Origin: JBBDNV01 sp040877415
Lineage (GTDB): Bacteria > Planctomycetota > Planctomycetia > Pirellulales > PALSA-1355
NCBI GenBank assembly: GCA_040877415.1
Contig: JBBDNV010000126.1
Location: 1 to 17,699, forward strand
DNA length: 17,699 bases
Reading direction: 5' to 3'
Shown here: positions 9,072 to 16,606 of the stretch, piece by piece
How the letters are laid out: every line of letters starts with the position of its first letter
How positions within the stretch are numbered: position 1 is the first letter of the stretch
Made by a program: the position numbers and the translations under genes
The notes under the pieces: generated by a model
Told to the model about the DNA's origin: nothing
The model's input: only the letters and a program-made list of their open reading frames with translations
The model's database searches: none

Positions 9072-9764
9072 ATGACTGCCACGAATCGGCCGCTTCGCGC
9101 CGGCCTGACCCTCATTGAATTGCTGGTGGTGATCGCCATCATCGGTCTTTTGGTGGGCCTGTTGCTGCCGGCCGTCCAGTCGGCGCGCAACTCGGCTCGC
9201 CGCACGCAGTGCTTGTCGAACTTGCACAACGTCGGCGTCGCGGTCGAGCACTACATGGACACTCGCGGAGAGCGGGCCCGCTTTCCCGACTGCGCGCGGA
9301 TGCCGAGCATCTCCCGTCGCGCCAGTATGGTCACCTCGCTGGGGCCGTACATCGAGCGCGGCGGATTGAACGTCGACCGGACGCCGGTGACAACGCCAAC
9401 CAGCGTCACGCCCGATCCGATGGTTCCCGCCCCCGACAAAATGCGCGTCATCGAAGCCGACCCGGTCTTCAGTTGCCCGGGCGACGACATGGCGTACCGC
9501 GACGCCTCGCTCCTGAAAATCACGAAACCGCCGGAGGGAAAAAGCTACTACGAGGCCGAAGGCACCAGCTACGAATACAACGACCGCGACCTGGCATGGA
9601 AAACACGGCAGCAGGTCGTGATCTATATGCGGCACGGGGTTGAGGTGCACCGCAGCAGCGCTACGGTGTGGATTGCGTACGACTTCGAGCCGTTCCACGG
9701 ACCATCGGGAGAGGACGGTTCGCGCTGCTTCGTCTACATGGACGGGCATGCCGATTCATCCTGA
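9072..9764 (+). CDS. Prepilin-type N-terminal methylation (DUF1559-like) protein
   Basis: A 230-residue exported pseudopilin-like protein. The class III signal is a short basic leader ending at Gly11, followed by LTLIELLVVIAIIGLLVGLLLPAVQ, with the Glu at mature position 5 needed for prepilin processing. The globular part is polar. It contains two Cys (CLSNL near 47 and FSCPGDD near 136) and ends with YMDGHADSS, a short version of the DGH-type ending of DUF1559 proteins. DUF1559 proteins usually run 300 residues or more, so this is a compact relative. Planctomycetes carry many such genes; whether they build pili or secretion pseudopili is unknown. The ATG at 9072 is preferred because AGGGG ends 7 nt before it; a TTG at 9066 is the alternative. 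Two small membrane-protein genes follow in the same direction. Confidence 0.88.
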   Translation: MTATNRPLRAGLTLIELLVVIAIIGLLVGLLLPAVQSARNSARRTQCLSNLHNVGVAVEHYMDTRGERARFPDCARMPSISRRASMVTSLGPYIERGGLNVDRTPVTTPTSVTPDPMVPAPDKMRVIEADPVFSCPGDDMAYRDASLLKITKPPEGKSYYEAEGTSYEYNDRDLAWKTRQQVVIYMRHGVEVHRSSATVWIAYDFEPFHGPSGEDGSRCFVYMDGHADSS

Positions 9765-9789
9765 CCCCAACTGAATGTGAGCCGGCGCT

Positions 9790-10455
9790 ATGAGCAATGC
9801 CAGGGCCATCCGCAGGCCGGGTGCACGACCGATGGGCAAGACGGCGGACGAAAAGTCGTCCGGCGGGAAGAAAAAATGGATCATCGCGCTCGTGATCTTC
9901 TTGTTGACGGTCGTCGGAGCCTGGGCATTTTTCCCTGCCGGCGAAGATCCCGCCCTGGCCAGGATTCAGGATCTTCGCGACCAGATGGAAAACGCCCCCA
10001 CCGAAAAGCGCCGCGAACTTTGGGGAAAGATGCGCGAGGAGTACCGTAATCTTCCGGAGGAAGCTCGCGAGCAACTGTCCGCCCAACGCCGACAACGCTG
10101 GGAAGCGCGCGAACAAAAATCTCTGAACGACTTCTTTGCCCTGACGCCGGCCGAGCAGATCGCCAAGATGGACGAACAGCTCAAGGAGGAGGAAGAGCGG
10201 CGCCAGCGGTGGGCTCAACGCCGAGCTCAAGGAGGCGATCGCCAGGGGCGCGACCCAACACGCGGCCGTGGCGACGGCGGCGGAGGCGGCGACAGAGGCT
10301 GGGGCTCTGGCCGTGGTAGTCGCGACTCGCTCGAGCGCCGCAAGGGTTACCTCGACAACACGACTCCCCAAGCCCGCGCCCAGCGGAGCGAATTCCGCCG
10401 CATGCGCGAGGAACGCCGCCGGCAGCTCGGGTTGCCGTCGCGGGATCGGCGATAG
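9790..10455 (+). CDS. Membrane-anchored coiled-coil protein with Gly/Arg linker
   Basis: A 221-residue protein of unknown function. Order: basic cytosolic N-terminus (1-29, ending GGKKK), one transmembrane segment WIIALVIFLLTVVGAWAFF (30-48), a long charged helix (about 52-145, rich in E, R, Q; likely coiled coil), a Gly/Arg/Asp-rich flexible stretch (147-178, with GGGGG), and a second Arg-rich helix at the end. Positive residues before the membrane segment predict N-inside, C-terminus in the periplasm. It starts 25 nt after the prepilin stop, so it is probably co-transcribed. An in-frame ATG at 9832 (residue 15) is an alternative start. The FFALTPAEQIAKMDEQ segment looks like a conserved block, but I cannot name the family. 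Confidence 0.75.
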   Translation: MSNARAIRRPGARPMGKTADEKSSGGKKKWIIALVIFLLTVVGAWAFFPAGEDPALARIQDLRDQMENAPTEKRRELWGKMREEYRNLPEEAREQLSAQRRQRWEAREQKSLNDFFALTPAEQIAKMDEQLKEEEERRQRWAQRRAQGGDRQGRDPTRGRGDGGGGGDRGWGSGRGSRDSLERRKGYLDNTTPQARAQRSEFRRMREERRRQLGLPSRDRR

Positions 10456-10480
10456 CGTCCAAACCCGTGCCCGTTTGCCG

Positions 10481-10510
10481 TTGACCCGGCGCGCGGCGCG
10501 CCGCTAGACT
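10481..10510 (+). promoter_or_regulatory. Candidate promoter with palindrome between its boxes
   Basis: TTGACC (10481-10486) and TAGACT (10505-10510) are 18 nt apart. The spacer carries a perfect inverted repeat, GGCGCGC, one base, GCGCGCC (10488-10502). The hexamers are good matches to a housekeeping promoter. The palindrome is placed where a repressor or a cruciform would block or twist the promoter. It would drive the 72-residue membrane protein at 10582 with a leader of roughly 65 nt. Confidence 0.4.
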
Positions 10511-10581
10511 CCGCCCCCCTGGTTCGCTTGCACGGCGGCCGGTGTGCCCTGATTTGAAATGGAATTCATGGGGAACATCAC

Positions 10582-10800
10582 ATGAGGTTTCTGCTTTTCC
10601 TGGCGGCCCTGGTCCTGGTCGGTCTGATCATCACGGGCGCCATCACGCTGGGGCGTTCCGACGACCAGACCATCACGATTCAGATCAACGAAGGACGCGT
10701 GAAAAAAGACGCGGCCGCCGCGATCAAGAAAGGCAAGGAAGTGCTCGGCGGGGCGCAATCCAGACTGCGCCAAGCGACGCGGGACACCAACACGAACTGA
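10582..10800 (+). CDS. Small single-pass membrane protein, unknown function
   Basis: A 72-residue protein. Residues 4-24 (LLFLAALVLVGLIITGAITLG) form one hydrophobic segment, either a membrane anchor or an uncleaved signal. It is followed by a short beta-like strand (TITIQINEGRV) and an amphipathic, lysine-rich helix (KKDAAAAIKKGKEVLGGAQSRLRQA). The ATG at 10582 is the first in the frame; the upstream CATGGGGAACATCAC gives a weak GGGGA ribosome site. No family is recognised. It has its own candidate promoter and lies 126 nt after the coiled-coil membrane gene. Confidence 0.65.
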   Translation: MRFLLFLAALVLVGLIITGAITLGRSDDQTITIQINEGRVKKDAAAAIKKGKEVLGGAQSRLRQATRDTNTN

Positions 10801-11026
10801 CGTCGACCCAACCCCGTCGTCCCGCGTCGGTTAAGCGCCCGCGGGCGTTCGTTCGCCGTCCGGCGTCGCGATGCCCAATCGCCCGCGCTCCAGCGCGATC
10901 GTGCCAAGCCGCGGACGTCGGCGCTGGTCTTTTGCCGCGTCCCACAGTATCCTATCCGCAGGCGGTTTTTGGGGCGGGGCTTGGCACACCAGCGTGCGCG
11001 AGCGCCAAGAACAGCTGCCGGTTCCT

Positions 11027-11032
11027 GGGGAG
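11027..11032 (+). promoter_or_regulatory. Shine-Dalgarno fixing the start of the tandem hydrolase
   Basis: GGGGAG lies 5 nt before the ATG at 11038. The frame is open back to 10969, but the earlier residues are Arg/Ala-rich with no motif. The LEPR-like sequence then begins 24 residues after this ATG, a usual distance. Confidence 0.55.
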
Positions 11033-11037
11033 ATGGC

Positions 11038-14000
11038 ATGGCGATGCAAGCTCCGTCGACGCGCGGGCGAGGACGTCGGTTCGGCACGATGCGCCGCCGA
11101 CTGATCCTCGAGCCGCTCGAGGAGCGCCGCCTTTTGGACGCCGGCCTGGCGGACGAGATCACCCTCGCCCCGGCCTCGGTCGACGCCCCCTGGCAAAACC
11201 CGGTATTTCCGCTCGACGTGAACGACGACTCGCTCACTTCGGTGCGCGATGCGTTCACCATCGTCAATCGCATCCTCGGTGCTGGATTAGGCGACCTGCC
11301 GGATCCTGGTCCCGGTGGGCCGCAGTATTTCTACGACACGAGCGGAGACAACCGGCTCACGGCCGTCGATCTGATCCGCGTCGTCAACGCCATCCTTTCC
11401 CCGCCGACGGTGCACCTGACGTCGTTGACGCCGTACACCGTGGACGTGACGCCGCTGGTGACGGTGACGGCAAGCGGCCCGACCGCGGTGCCTGACGGTG
11501 CCGTCGTGGACCTGGACGTCGATCTGAACAACGACGGCGACTTTGCCGACCCGGGCGAATACAGCCATACGCAGTCGACGCTGTTCGACGGCTCGTCGAC
11601 GTTCCAGATCACGCCGGCGCTTGCACGAACCACGGAGTTGTACGATGTCCGGTTACGAGCCCGAGTGAAAAATGCCAGCGCCGTGCCCGGCTCGAGTCCC
11701 GTGTTGAATCTGGGCGTCGACACGCTCACCTCCGACGCGCTTGAAAACTACGTCTACCACTTTGACGCGATAGACGCGTCGTACTTCTGGGAGCCCATCA
11801 GCAGTGAAGACAGTGGGGCATACACGTATCACGTGCTGCGAATGCGCAGCCAGACCTGGCGCTCCACGGCCGACGTGAATATTCCCGAGTGGTGGCACTA
11901 CCTCGGGGTCTACGTCCCCAACGGCGCGATCGGTACCACGGCCTTGATGCTGATTGACGGCGGCCGCAACACGAGCGATCCTCCCGCCAATTCGCCCGAC
12001 GATCTGGGTTTGTTTGCCGCGATCAGCGGGACCGTTGTGCTGCAATTGAGGACGGTGCCCAACGAGCCGGTGATCTTCACCGACGAGACGATCAGCCGCA
12101 CCGAAGACGAGATCATCGCCTACACCTATGACAAGTTCCTGGAGAATATCGGCCAGCCGGGCAATGAAACCTGGCCCCTGTTGCTGCCGATGGTCAAAAG
12201 CGCGGTCCGGGCGATGGACACCATCCAGGATTTCGTTCCCACGGTACGAGAGGGCGCATCGGTCGACGAGTTTGTCGTCTTCGGCGGTTCGAAACGCGGA
12301 TGGACCACCTGGCTCACGGCGGCCGTCGACGATCGGGTGCGGGCAATCATGCCGGGCGTGATCGACCTTTTGAACCTCGGGCCGCAAATGGTCCATCACT
12401 ACAGCGTGTACGGCTTCTTCTCGGAAGAGATTCGCGACTACCAGGATCTGCAGATCTTCGACCGCCTGCTGACGGATGAAATGCGCGAGCTCTCCCGGAT
12501 CGTCGATCCATACCGCTATCTCCACAACGGCCGCTTCGACGACATGCCCAAGTTGCTCGTCAATTCCGCCGGCGACGAATTCTTCGTCTCCGACTCGGCG
12601 CAGTTCTATATCAACGACATCCCGGGCGACCTGACTCGTCTGCGGTACTTGGCCAATACGGGTCACGGTCTCGACGACGACGGCCAAAGAGTGATTCAAA
12701 GCGTGGCCAGTTTCTACGGATCCGTTTTGCTCGGCGCTCCGCTGCCTGAGTATTCCTGGACCGTCGAGCAGAACGGGGAGATTCACGTGCAAACGGCGGA
12801 CGCGCCGACCCAAGTGCTCCTTTGGCAGGCTACGAATCTTCAGCGGCGCGACTTCCGCCATGGCTATAACCCGCAAATCATCTGGACCTCGACGCCATTG
12901 TCAGACCAGGGCGGCGGGACTTACGTCGGTGACGTGGAAATGCCCCCGGAGGGTGCCACGGCGTACTTCGTCGAGCTGACCTTTGACAGCCCGATCCCGG
13001 GATTCCCGCATGTGTTTACCAGCGAAGTCCGCGTGAAATCGACATTCGATCTGTACCCCTGGCCTTTTGGGGCTCCCGATGTGCTCGTCAGCACGTTGAC
13101 GCCGGACACAATCGACGTGACGCCGTTGGTGACGGTGACGGCGACCGGCGCGGCGGCAATTGACGACGGCACCGTTGTGAATCTGGATGTTGATTTGAAC
13201 AACGACGGCGACTTCAGCGATCCGGGTGAATTGGGCCATACGCAGTCGACACTGTTCGACGGATCGTCGACGTTCCAGATCACTCCGGCCTTGGAACGAG
13301 CGACTCAGTTGTACACGGTCAACTTGCGGGCCCGTGTGACAAACTTCATCGACTTGGAGGGCATCAGCCCCGTCTTGCCGCTCGAGGTCGACACGCTTAC
13401 TTCCACCGCGCTGGAAGACTACGTCACCGCGCCAGACCCGGCCTTTTCCGTCTCCGCGGCGCCGGTGAGCACATTTTCCGGGACAGACTTCACGGTCTAC
13501 GCGTTCGACCTGAAGAGCCAGACGTGGCGCTCCGCGGACGAAGTCGACCGGACAGTCTGGCAGCACTGGCTGCAGCTCATTGTTCCCACGGAGGTGACGC
13601 AGTCCACGGCGCTATTGAATATCGATGGCGGCAACAACACCGTCGACCCACCCGACTCGATCGACGACGACGGATACGTGGCCGTCCTGGGACAAATCGC
13701 CGCTGCCCTGCACATGATCGTGGTCCACTTGCCGCAGGTCCCCAACGAACCGCTCCAGTTTCCAGACGATCCTCCCGGATTCACTCGCCATGAAGACGAG
13801 ATCATCGCCTACACGTTCGACAAGTTCCTGGAGAATATCGGCCAGCCGGGCAATGAAACCTGGCCGCTGTTGCTGCCGATGGTCAAAAGCGCGGTCGCGG
13901 CGATGGATGCTGCGCAGATGCGGGATACGACCGTTCCCGGCGGCGTGGACATCAACGACTTCATCGTCACCGGCGCTTCGAAGCGCGGCTGGACCACCTG

Positions 14001-15081
14001 GCTGACCGCCGCCGCCGACGACCGCGTTCGAGCCATCATCCCGGCCGTAATTGACGTTCTGAACATGGCACCGCAGATGGTCCACCATTACGGCGTGTAC
14101 GGATTCTTCTCAGAAGCCATCGAGGATTACGAAAACCTGCAAATCTTCGATCGTTTGCTGACCGACGAAGGGCGGGAGCTCTCTCGAATCGTCGATCCTT
14201 ACCGCTATCTCACGAACGGCCGCTTTGACGACCTGCCCAAGTTGCTTTTGAATTCCGCCGGCGATGAATTCTTCGTCACCGACTCGTCGCAGTTCTATAT
14301 CCATGATCTGCCCGGTGATCAGAACTACCTGCGGTACATCCCCAATACCGGCCACGGACTCGACGTTCGCGCAGTCGAGAGCTCGCTGTCATTTTGCGAC
14401 GCCGTGTTGAACGATCGACCGCTGCCGACTTTATCCTGGACCGTCGAGCAGAACGGGGAGATTCACGTGCAAACGGCGGACGCGCCGACCCAAGTGCTCC
14501 TTTGGCAGGCTACGAATCTTCAGCGGCGCGACTTCCGCCATGGCTATAACCCGCAAATCATCTGGACCTCGACGCCATTGTCAGACCAGGGCGGCGGGAC
14601 TTACCTAGGTGACGTGCCGATCCCCTCGGAGGGAGCAACGGCTTATTTTGTCGAGCTGACGTTTCCAAATCCGGTTCCCGGGCTTCCCGCGTACGTGTTT
14701 ACGACCGAAGCGCGCGTGAAATCGACATTCGATCTGTACCCCTGGCCGTTCGAAACCGGACGTCCCGCGCCGCGCACAGCCGCCGCGGCGGTCCCCGCCG
14801 CCAACGACGAGGCAAGCCGTAGTGCCGCCGCTTCGGCGCTGGCCTTGCAAAGCCATGTTGACGATCCGCCCGTCGAACGATTGACGCCCGGCCTGTTTCC
14901 CGCCGAGCCCGAGCCGCCACCGATTGTCGATCCGTCCGGCGGTCCCCTCTTGATGGAAGCCCCCGTCGCCGAGAAATCCGGCATGGCAGAAATCGACGCA
15001 GAGTTGGTCGATTACGTCTTCGGCTCGACGTTGGCCGAATCTCTCGAAGCAGTTTCAAAACCCTGTAGCCGGGGTCAGTGA
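11038..15081 (+). CDS. Exported tandem PqaA-type hydrolase with LEPR-xLL-like and dockerin regions
   Basis: A 1347-residue protein. Order: basic N-terminus; LEPLEERRLL (24-33), resembling the planctomycete LEPR-xLL N-terminal domain of exported proteins; a dockerin type I pair with two calcium loops, DVNDDSLTSVRDAF (60-73) and DTSGDNRLTAVDLI (100-113); Ig-like module 1 with DLDVDLNNDGDF (125-235); PhoPQ_related (PqaA) alpha/beta-hydrolase 1 (235-677); Ig-like module 2 (682-790); hydrolase 2 (792-1238); and an Ala/Pro/Glu-rich tail. Both hydrolases keep a likely triad: Ser418 (GGSKRGW), Asp513 (SAGDE), His543 (NTGHG), and Ser981 (GASKRGW), Asp1076, His1106. PqaA relatives are single-domain, with unknown substrate. 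No classical signal peptide is seen, as in other proteins with this motif. The two halves are aligned along their length and include near-identical DNA tracts. The last residues (CSRGQ) and the TGA come from a palindromic repeat. Confidence 0.9.
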   Translation: MAMQAPSTRGRGRRFGTMRRRLILEPLEERRLLDAGLADEITLAPASVDAPWQNPVFPLDVNDDSLTSVRDAFTIVNRILGAGLGDLPDPGPGGPQYFYDTSGDNRLTAVDLIRVVNAILSPPTVHLTSLTPYTVDVTPLVTVTASGPTAVPDGAVVDLDVDLNNDGDFADPGEYSHTQSTLFDGSSTFQITPALARTTELYDVRLRARVKNASAVPGSSPVLNLGVDTLTSDALENYVYHFDAIDASYFWEPISSEDSGAYTYHVLRMRSQTWRSTADVNIPEWWHYLGVYVPNGAIGTTALMLIDGGRNTSDPPANSPDDLGLFAAISGTVVLQLRTVPNEPVIFTDETISRTEDEIIAYTYDKFLENIGQPGNETWPLLLPMVKSAVRAMDTIQDFVPTVREGASVDEFVVFGGSKRGWTTWLTAAVDDRVRAIMPGVIDLLNLGPQMVHHYSVYGFFSEEIRDYQDLQIFDRLLTDEMRELSRIVDPYRYLHNGRFDDMPKLLVNSAGDEFFVSDSAQFYINDIPGDLTRLRYLANTGHGLDDDGQRVIQSVASFYGSVLLGAPLPEYSWTVEQNGEIHVQTADAPTQVLLWQATNLQRRDFRHGYNPQIIWTSTPLSDQGGGTYVGDVEMPPEGATAYFVELTFDSPIPGFPHVFTSEVRVKSTFDLYPWPFGAPDVLVSTLTPDTIDVTPLVTVTATGAAAIDDGTVVNLDVDLNNDGDFSDPGELGHTQSTLFDGSSTFQITPALERATQLYTVNLRARVTNFIDLEGISPVLPLEVDTLTSTALEDYVTAPDPAFSVSAAPVSTFSGTDFTVYAFDLKSQTWRSADEVDRTVWQHWLQLIVPTEVTQSTALLNIDGGNNTVDPPDSIDDDGYVAVLGQIAAALHMIVVHLPQVPNEPLQFPDDPPGFTRHEDEIIAYTFDKFLENIGQPGNETWPLLLPMVKSAVAAMDAAQMRDTTVPGGVDINDFIVTGASKRGWTTWLTAAADDRVRAIIPAVIDVLNMAPQMVHHYGVYGFFSEAIEDYENLQIFDRLLTDEGRELSRIVDPYRYLTNGRFDDLPKLLLNSAGDEFFVTDSSQFYIHDLPGDQNYLRYIPNTGHGLDVRAVESSLSFCDAVLNDRPLPTLSWTVEQNGEIHVQTADAPTQVLLWQATNLQRRDFRHGYNPQIIWTSTPLSDQGGGTYLGDVPIPSEGATAYFVELTFPNPVPGLPAYVFTTEARVKSTFDLYPWPFETGRPAPRTAAAAVPAANDEASRSAAASALALQSHVDDPPVERLTPGLFPAEPEPPPIVDPSGGPLLMEAPVAEKSGMAEIDAELVDYVFGSTLAESLEAVSKPCSRGQ
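12103..12218 (+). repeat. Near-identical tract, hydrolase module 1
   Basis: 116 bp here match 13792-13907 with six differences (110/116). It codes for EDEIIAYTYDKFLENIGQP and the following helix, up to the Ala-Met-Asp before the nucleophile elbow. Confidence 0.8.
12754..12924 (+). repeat. 171-bp perfect direct repeat, copy 1
   Basis: This stretch is identical base for base to 14434-14604, exactly 1680 bp (560 codons) downstream. It codes for the end of hydrolase module 1 (SWTVEQNGEIHVQTADAP onward to GGGTY). Flanking sequence on both sides diverges at once. Confidence 0.95.
13792..13907 (+). repeat. Near-identical tract, hydrolase module 2
   Basis: Partner of 12103-12218, with 110 of 116 bases the same. 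The offset here is 1689 bp, not the 1680 bp of the longer repeat, so small insertions or deletions have accumulated between the tracts. Confidence 0.8.
14434..14604 (+). repeat. 171-bp perfect direct repeat, copy 2
   Basis: Identical to 12754-12924, including every third codon position. Just outside it the two modules differ (GTCGGT against CTAGGT on the right; TAT against TTA on the left). Confidence 0.95.
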
Positions 15082-15144
15082 CCCCGGATGTGCGGAATCG
15101 AGGCCGGCCAACTCAGAAGACCGGCCTCACTGAGGCCAGCTACA
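15064..15144. repeat. Inverted pair of a 24-bp palindromic repeat, family B
   Basis: TGTAGCC followed by a palindromic core (15064-15087) reappears in reverse complement at 15121-15144. Each copy is itself a hairpin of about 8-9 bp. The copies differ at five bases; four of them are two compensated stem pairs (G-C changed to C-G twice). Between them, GAGGCCGG (15100-15107) can also pair with CCGGCCTC (15121-15128). The element sits between convergent genes and may act as a terminator. It contains the TGA of the tandem hydrolase. Confidence 0.75.
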
Positions 15145-15187
15145 AATTGGCGTCGCGCGAGCGGCGCCGTCACTAACCGCTCGATGC

Positions 15188-16234
15188 TTACCGCGATTCA
15201 ACCGGAATCGCGAAATTCCCGCCCAGGCTGTGCCACACGCTGTGGATGTGATTGGCCGGGTTGCCGGCCGAGTCGGGTTGCGTGTTGTTGAACTCGATCA
15301 AGAACGACTTCCCCTGAACGCGGTAGTCGTGACCGGCTCCGGCTTTGTCCGCGCCGGCCCAAGCAAACATGATCGCGTCGAAGCCGTCTCGCTCGATCGT
15401 CGAAAGCCGCTCTTGGGCCACGTCGTCCGGCAGGTTGTGCGCGTAGGCCTCGACGAGCGACCGCAGGATGGCGACCTGCCCCGCCGTCATCTCCCTGGCC
15501 GCCAGACCCGCGGCGGGCGAACTGGGCGGCGAAGCTTTGCCCGCGTCGCGCACGTCATTGGGTGCCTTCTCGGCCACGATCGCCTTTTTTCGCTGCTCGG
15601 CCGACAGCGAATTCAAGAGATCGAAGGCCAGTTGTTCTTCCTTGGCCAGAACGCGCAAACCCTTCTTGAACTCCGGGCCGTAATCGGCCATGAGCAGCGC
15701 CGGATTGGCGCCGAAGAACGTCGGCGTCGAGGATATCACCCGCTTGCGGTCGATCACGAAATTCAGCGACAGGTGATGTCCCTCCACGCTCAAACCCCAC
15801 CGCTCTTCGCCGCCGGGCTCGCCGAACAGCGTGAAGTAATAGCGCTCGGGGTCGCGAATCATGCCGCCCATGCGGGCCTTTTCCAGCTCGTGCAGGATGC
15901 TCTCCAGCTGCATGATCTTGCGGGCCTTGCCGTAGCCGACCGCGCTTAATGCGCTACTGAGCAATTCGAACGCGGCCTTGCGCTGCGCATCGTTCATATT
16001 CCGCACTTGCAGCCCCTTGCGCGACGGCTTGGGTATGTAGTGCCAGTCGGTGCGCTGGGGTCCGTCGTAGGCCAGGATCGTTTGGGTCCGCTGCTGGGGC
16101 GACAGGGTATCGACGAACTTTTGCGCGGCCGAGGTCATTTCCGCGCCGCTGGACTCGAGTTTCAAGCGAGTAAAGCCAACGGCGGCGACAACCGCGACAA
16201 GAAGCACTACAAGAAGTTTCCGATTTGATTTCAT
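15188..16234 (-). CDS. DUF3500 domain protein, membrane-anchored or secreted
   Basis: A 348-residue protein of the DUF3500 family, function unknown. An N-terminal hydrophobic segment LLVVLLVAVVAAVGF (7-21) after a KSNRK n-region acts as signal or anchor. Family blocks seen: YYFTLFGEPGGEERWGLSVEGHHLSLNF (about 132-159), TPTFFGANPALL (169-180), and near the C-terminus FLIEFNNTQPDSAGNPANHIHSVWH (about 312-336). The conserved His, Glu and Asn residues of these blocks suggest a binding or catalytic pocket outside the cytoplasm. Length is typical and no damage is seen. It converges on the tandem hydrolase across the family B repeat. The ATG at 16234 has no strong ribosome site. Confidence 0.9.
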   Translation of the reverse strand: MKSNRKLLVVLLVAVVAAVGFTRLKLESSGAEMTSAAQKFVDTLSPQQRTQTILAYDGPQRTDWHYIPKPSRKGLQVRNMNDAQRKAAFELLSSALSAVGYGKARKIMQLESILHELEKARMGGMIRDPERYYFTLFGEPGGEERWGLSVEGHHLSLNFVIDRKRVISSTPTFFGANPALLMADYGPEFKKGLRVLAKEEQLAFDLLNSLSAEQRKKAIVAEKAPNDVRDAGKASPPSSPAAGLAAREMTAGQVAILRSLVEAYAHNLPDDVAQERLSTIERDGFDAIMFAWAGADKAGAGHDYRVQGKSFLIEFNNTQPDSAGNPANHIHSVWHSLGGNFAIPVESR

Positions 16235-16271
16235 AGTCGCATGATCCGCATGACACGGCTTTGATTTGTTG

Positions 16272-16598
16272 TCACGTTTTCCTTGCCAATGCCGCCGCAG
16301 AAAGGAACTCCAGGAGAATCGGCTCCATTTCCTGCCACAGCGGTTCGTAGTACGTCCTCAGCCGCGACTTTAGTTCATCCCGGCCGGTCGCGGTTACCCA
16401 TTGAATATAGTGTTCGCGTTCAGTGAACCAGAAGTATCGATGACGTGCGACGTTCGATTCGCCGAGCAAACTAGGGACGTTATGCAGAAGTTCTATTTCA
16501 GCCTCAGCCCATTCATAGTCGCGCGCACTAACGGCTTGCCGCAGAGCAATGAACCCAAGCATCAAAAACCGGCTATATAGCGTGTCCAGCTCGTTCAT
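16272..16598 (-). CDS. Small hypothetical protein coupled to ParB-like gene
   Basis: 108 residues, mostly helical, rich in aromatic and charged residues (RHRYFWFTEREHYIQWV in the middle; TYYEPLWQEMEPILLEFL near the end). No membrane segment, no cysteine, no known domain that I recognise. The ATG at 16598 is chosen because AGGAG lies 4 nt before it; an ATG at 16610 would add four residues and overlaps the upstream stop as ATGA. Either way translation is coupled to the ParB-like gene. Local DNA is visibly richer in A and T than the surrounding genes, which may mean acquisition from elsewhere. It could be an effector, an immunity partner or a plain housekeeping protein; nothing decides this. Confidence 0.65.
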   Translation of the reverse strand: MNELDTLYSRFLMLGFIALRQAVSARDYEWAEAEIELLHNVPSLLGESNVARHRYFWFTEREHYIQWVTATGRDELKSRLRTYYEPLWQEMEPILLEFLSAAALARKT

Positions 16599-16606
16599 CG
16601 ATCTCC

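Noticed and set aside
10969..11037. Longer N-terminus for the tandem hydrolase
   Set aside because: The extra 23 residues are Arg/Ala-rich with no signal, and a good Shine-Dalgarno stands before the ATG at 11038.
11653..12876. 407-residue minus-strand open frame
   Set aside because: Antisense to hydrolase module 1. A similar shadow appears opposite module 2 because the modules are duplicates, so its repetition is not independent support.
12754..14604. Direct repeats as target duplications or ends of a mobile element
   Set aside because: The sequence between them is in-frame coding sequence of the same protein, with no transposase, and the whole module is duplicated. Tandem duplication with conversion explains it better.
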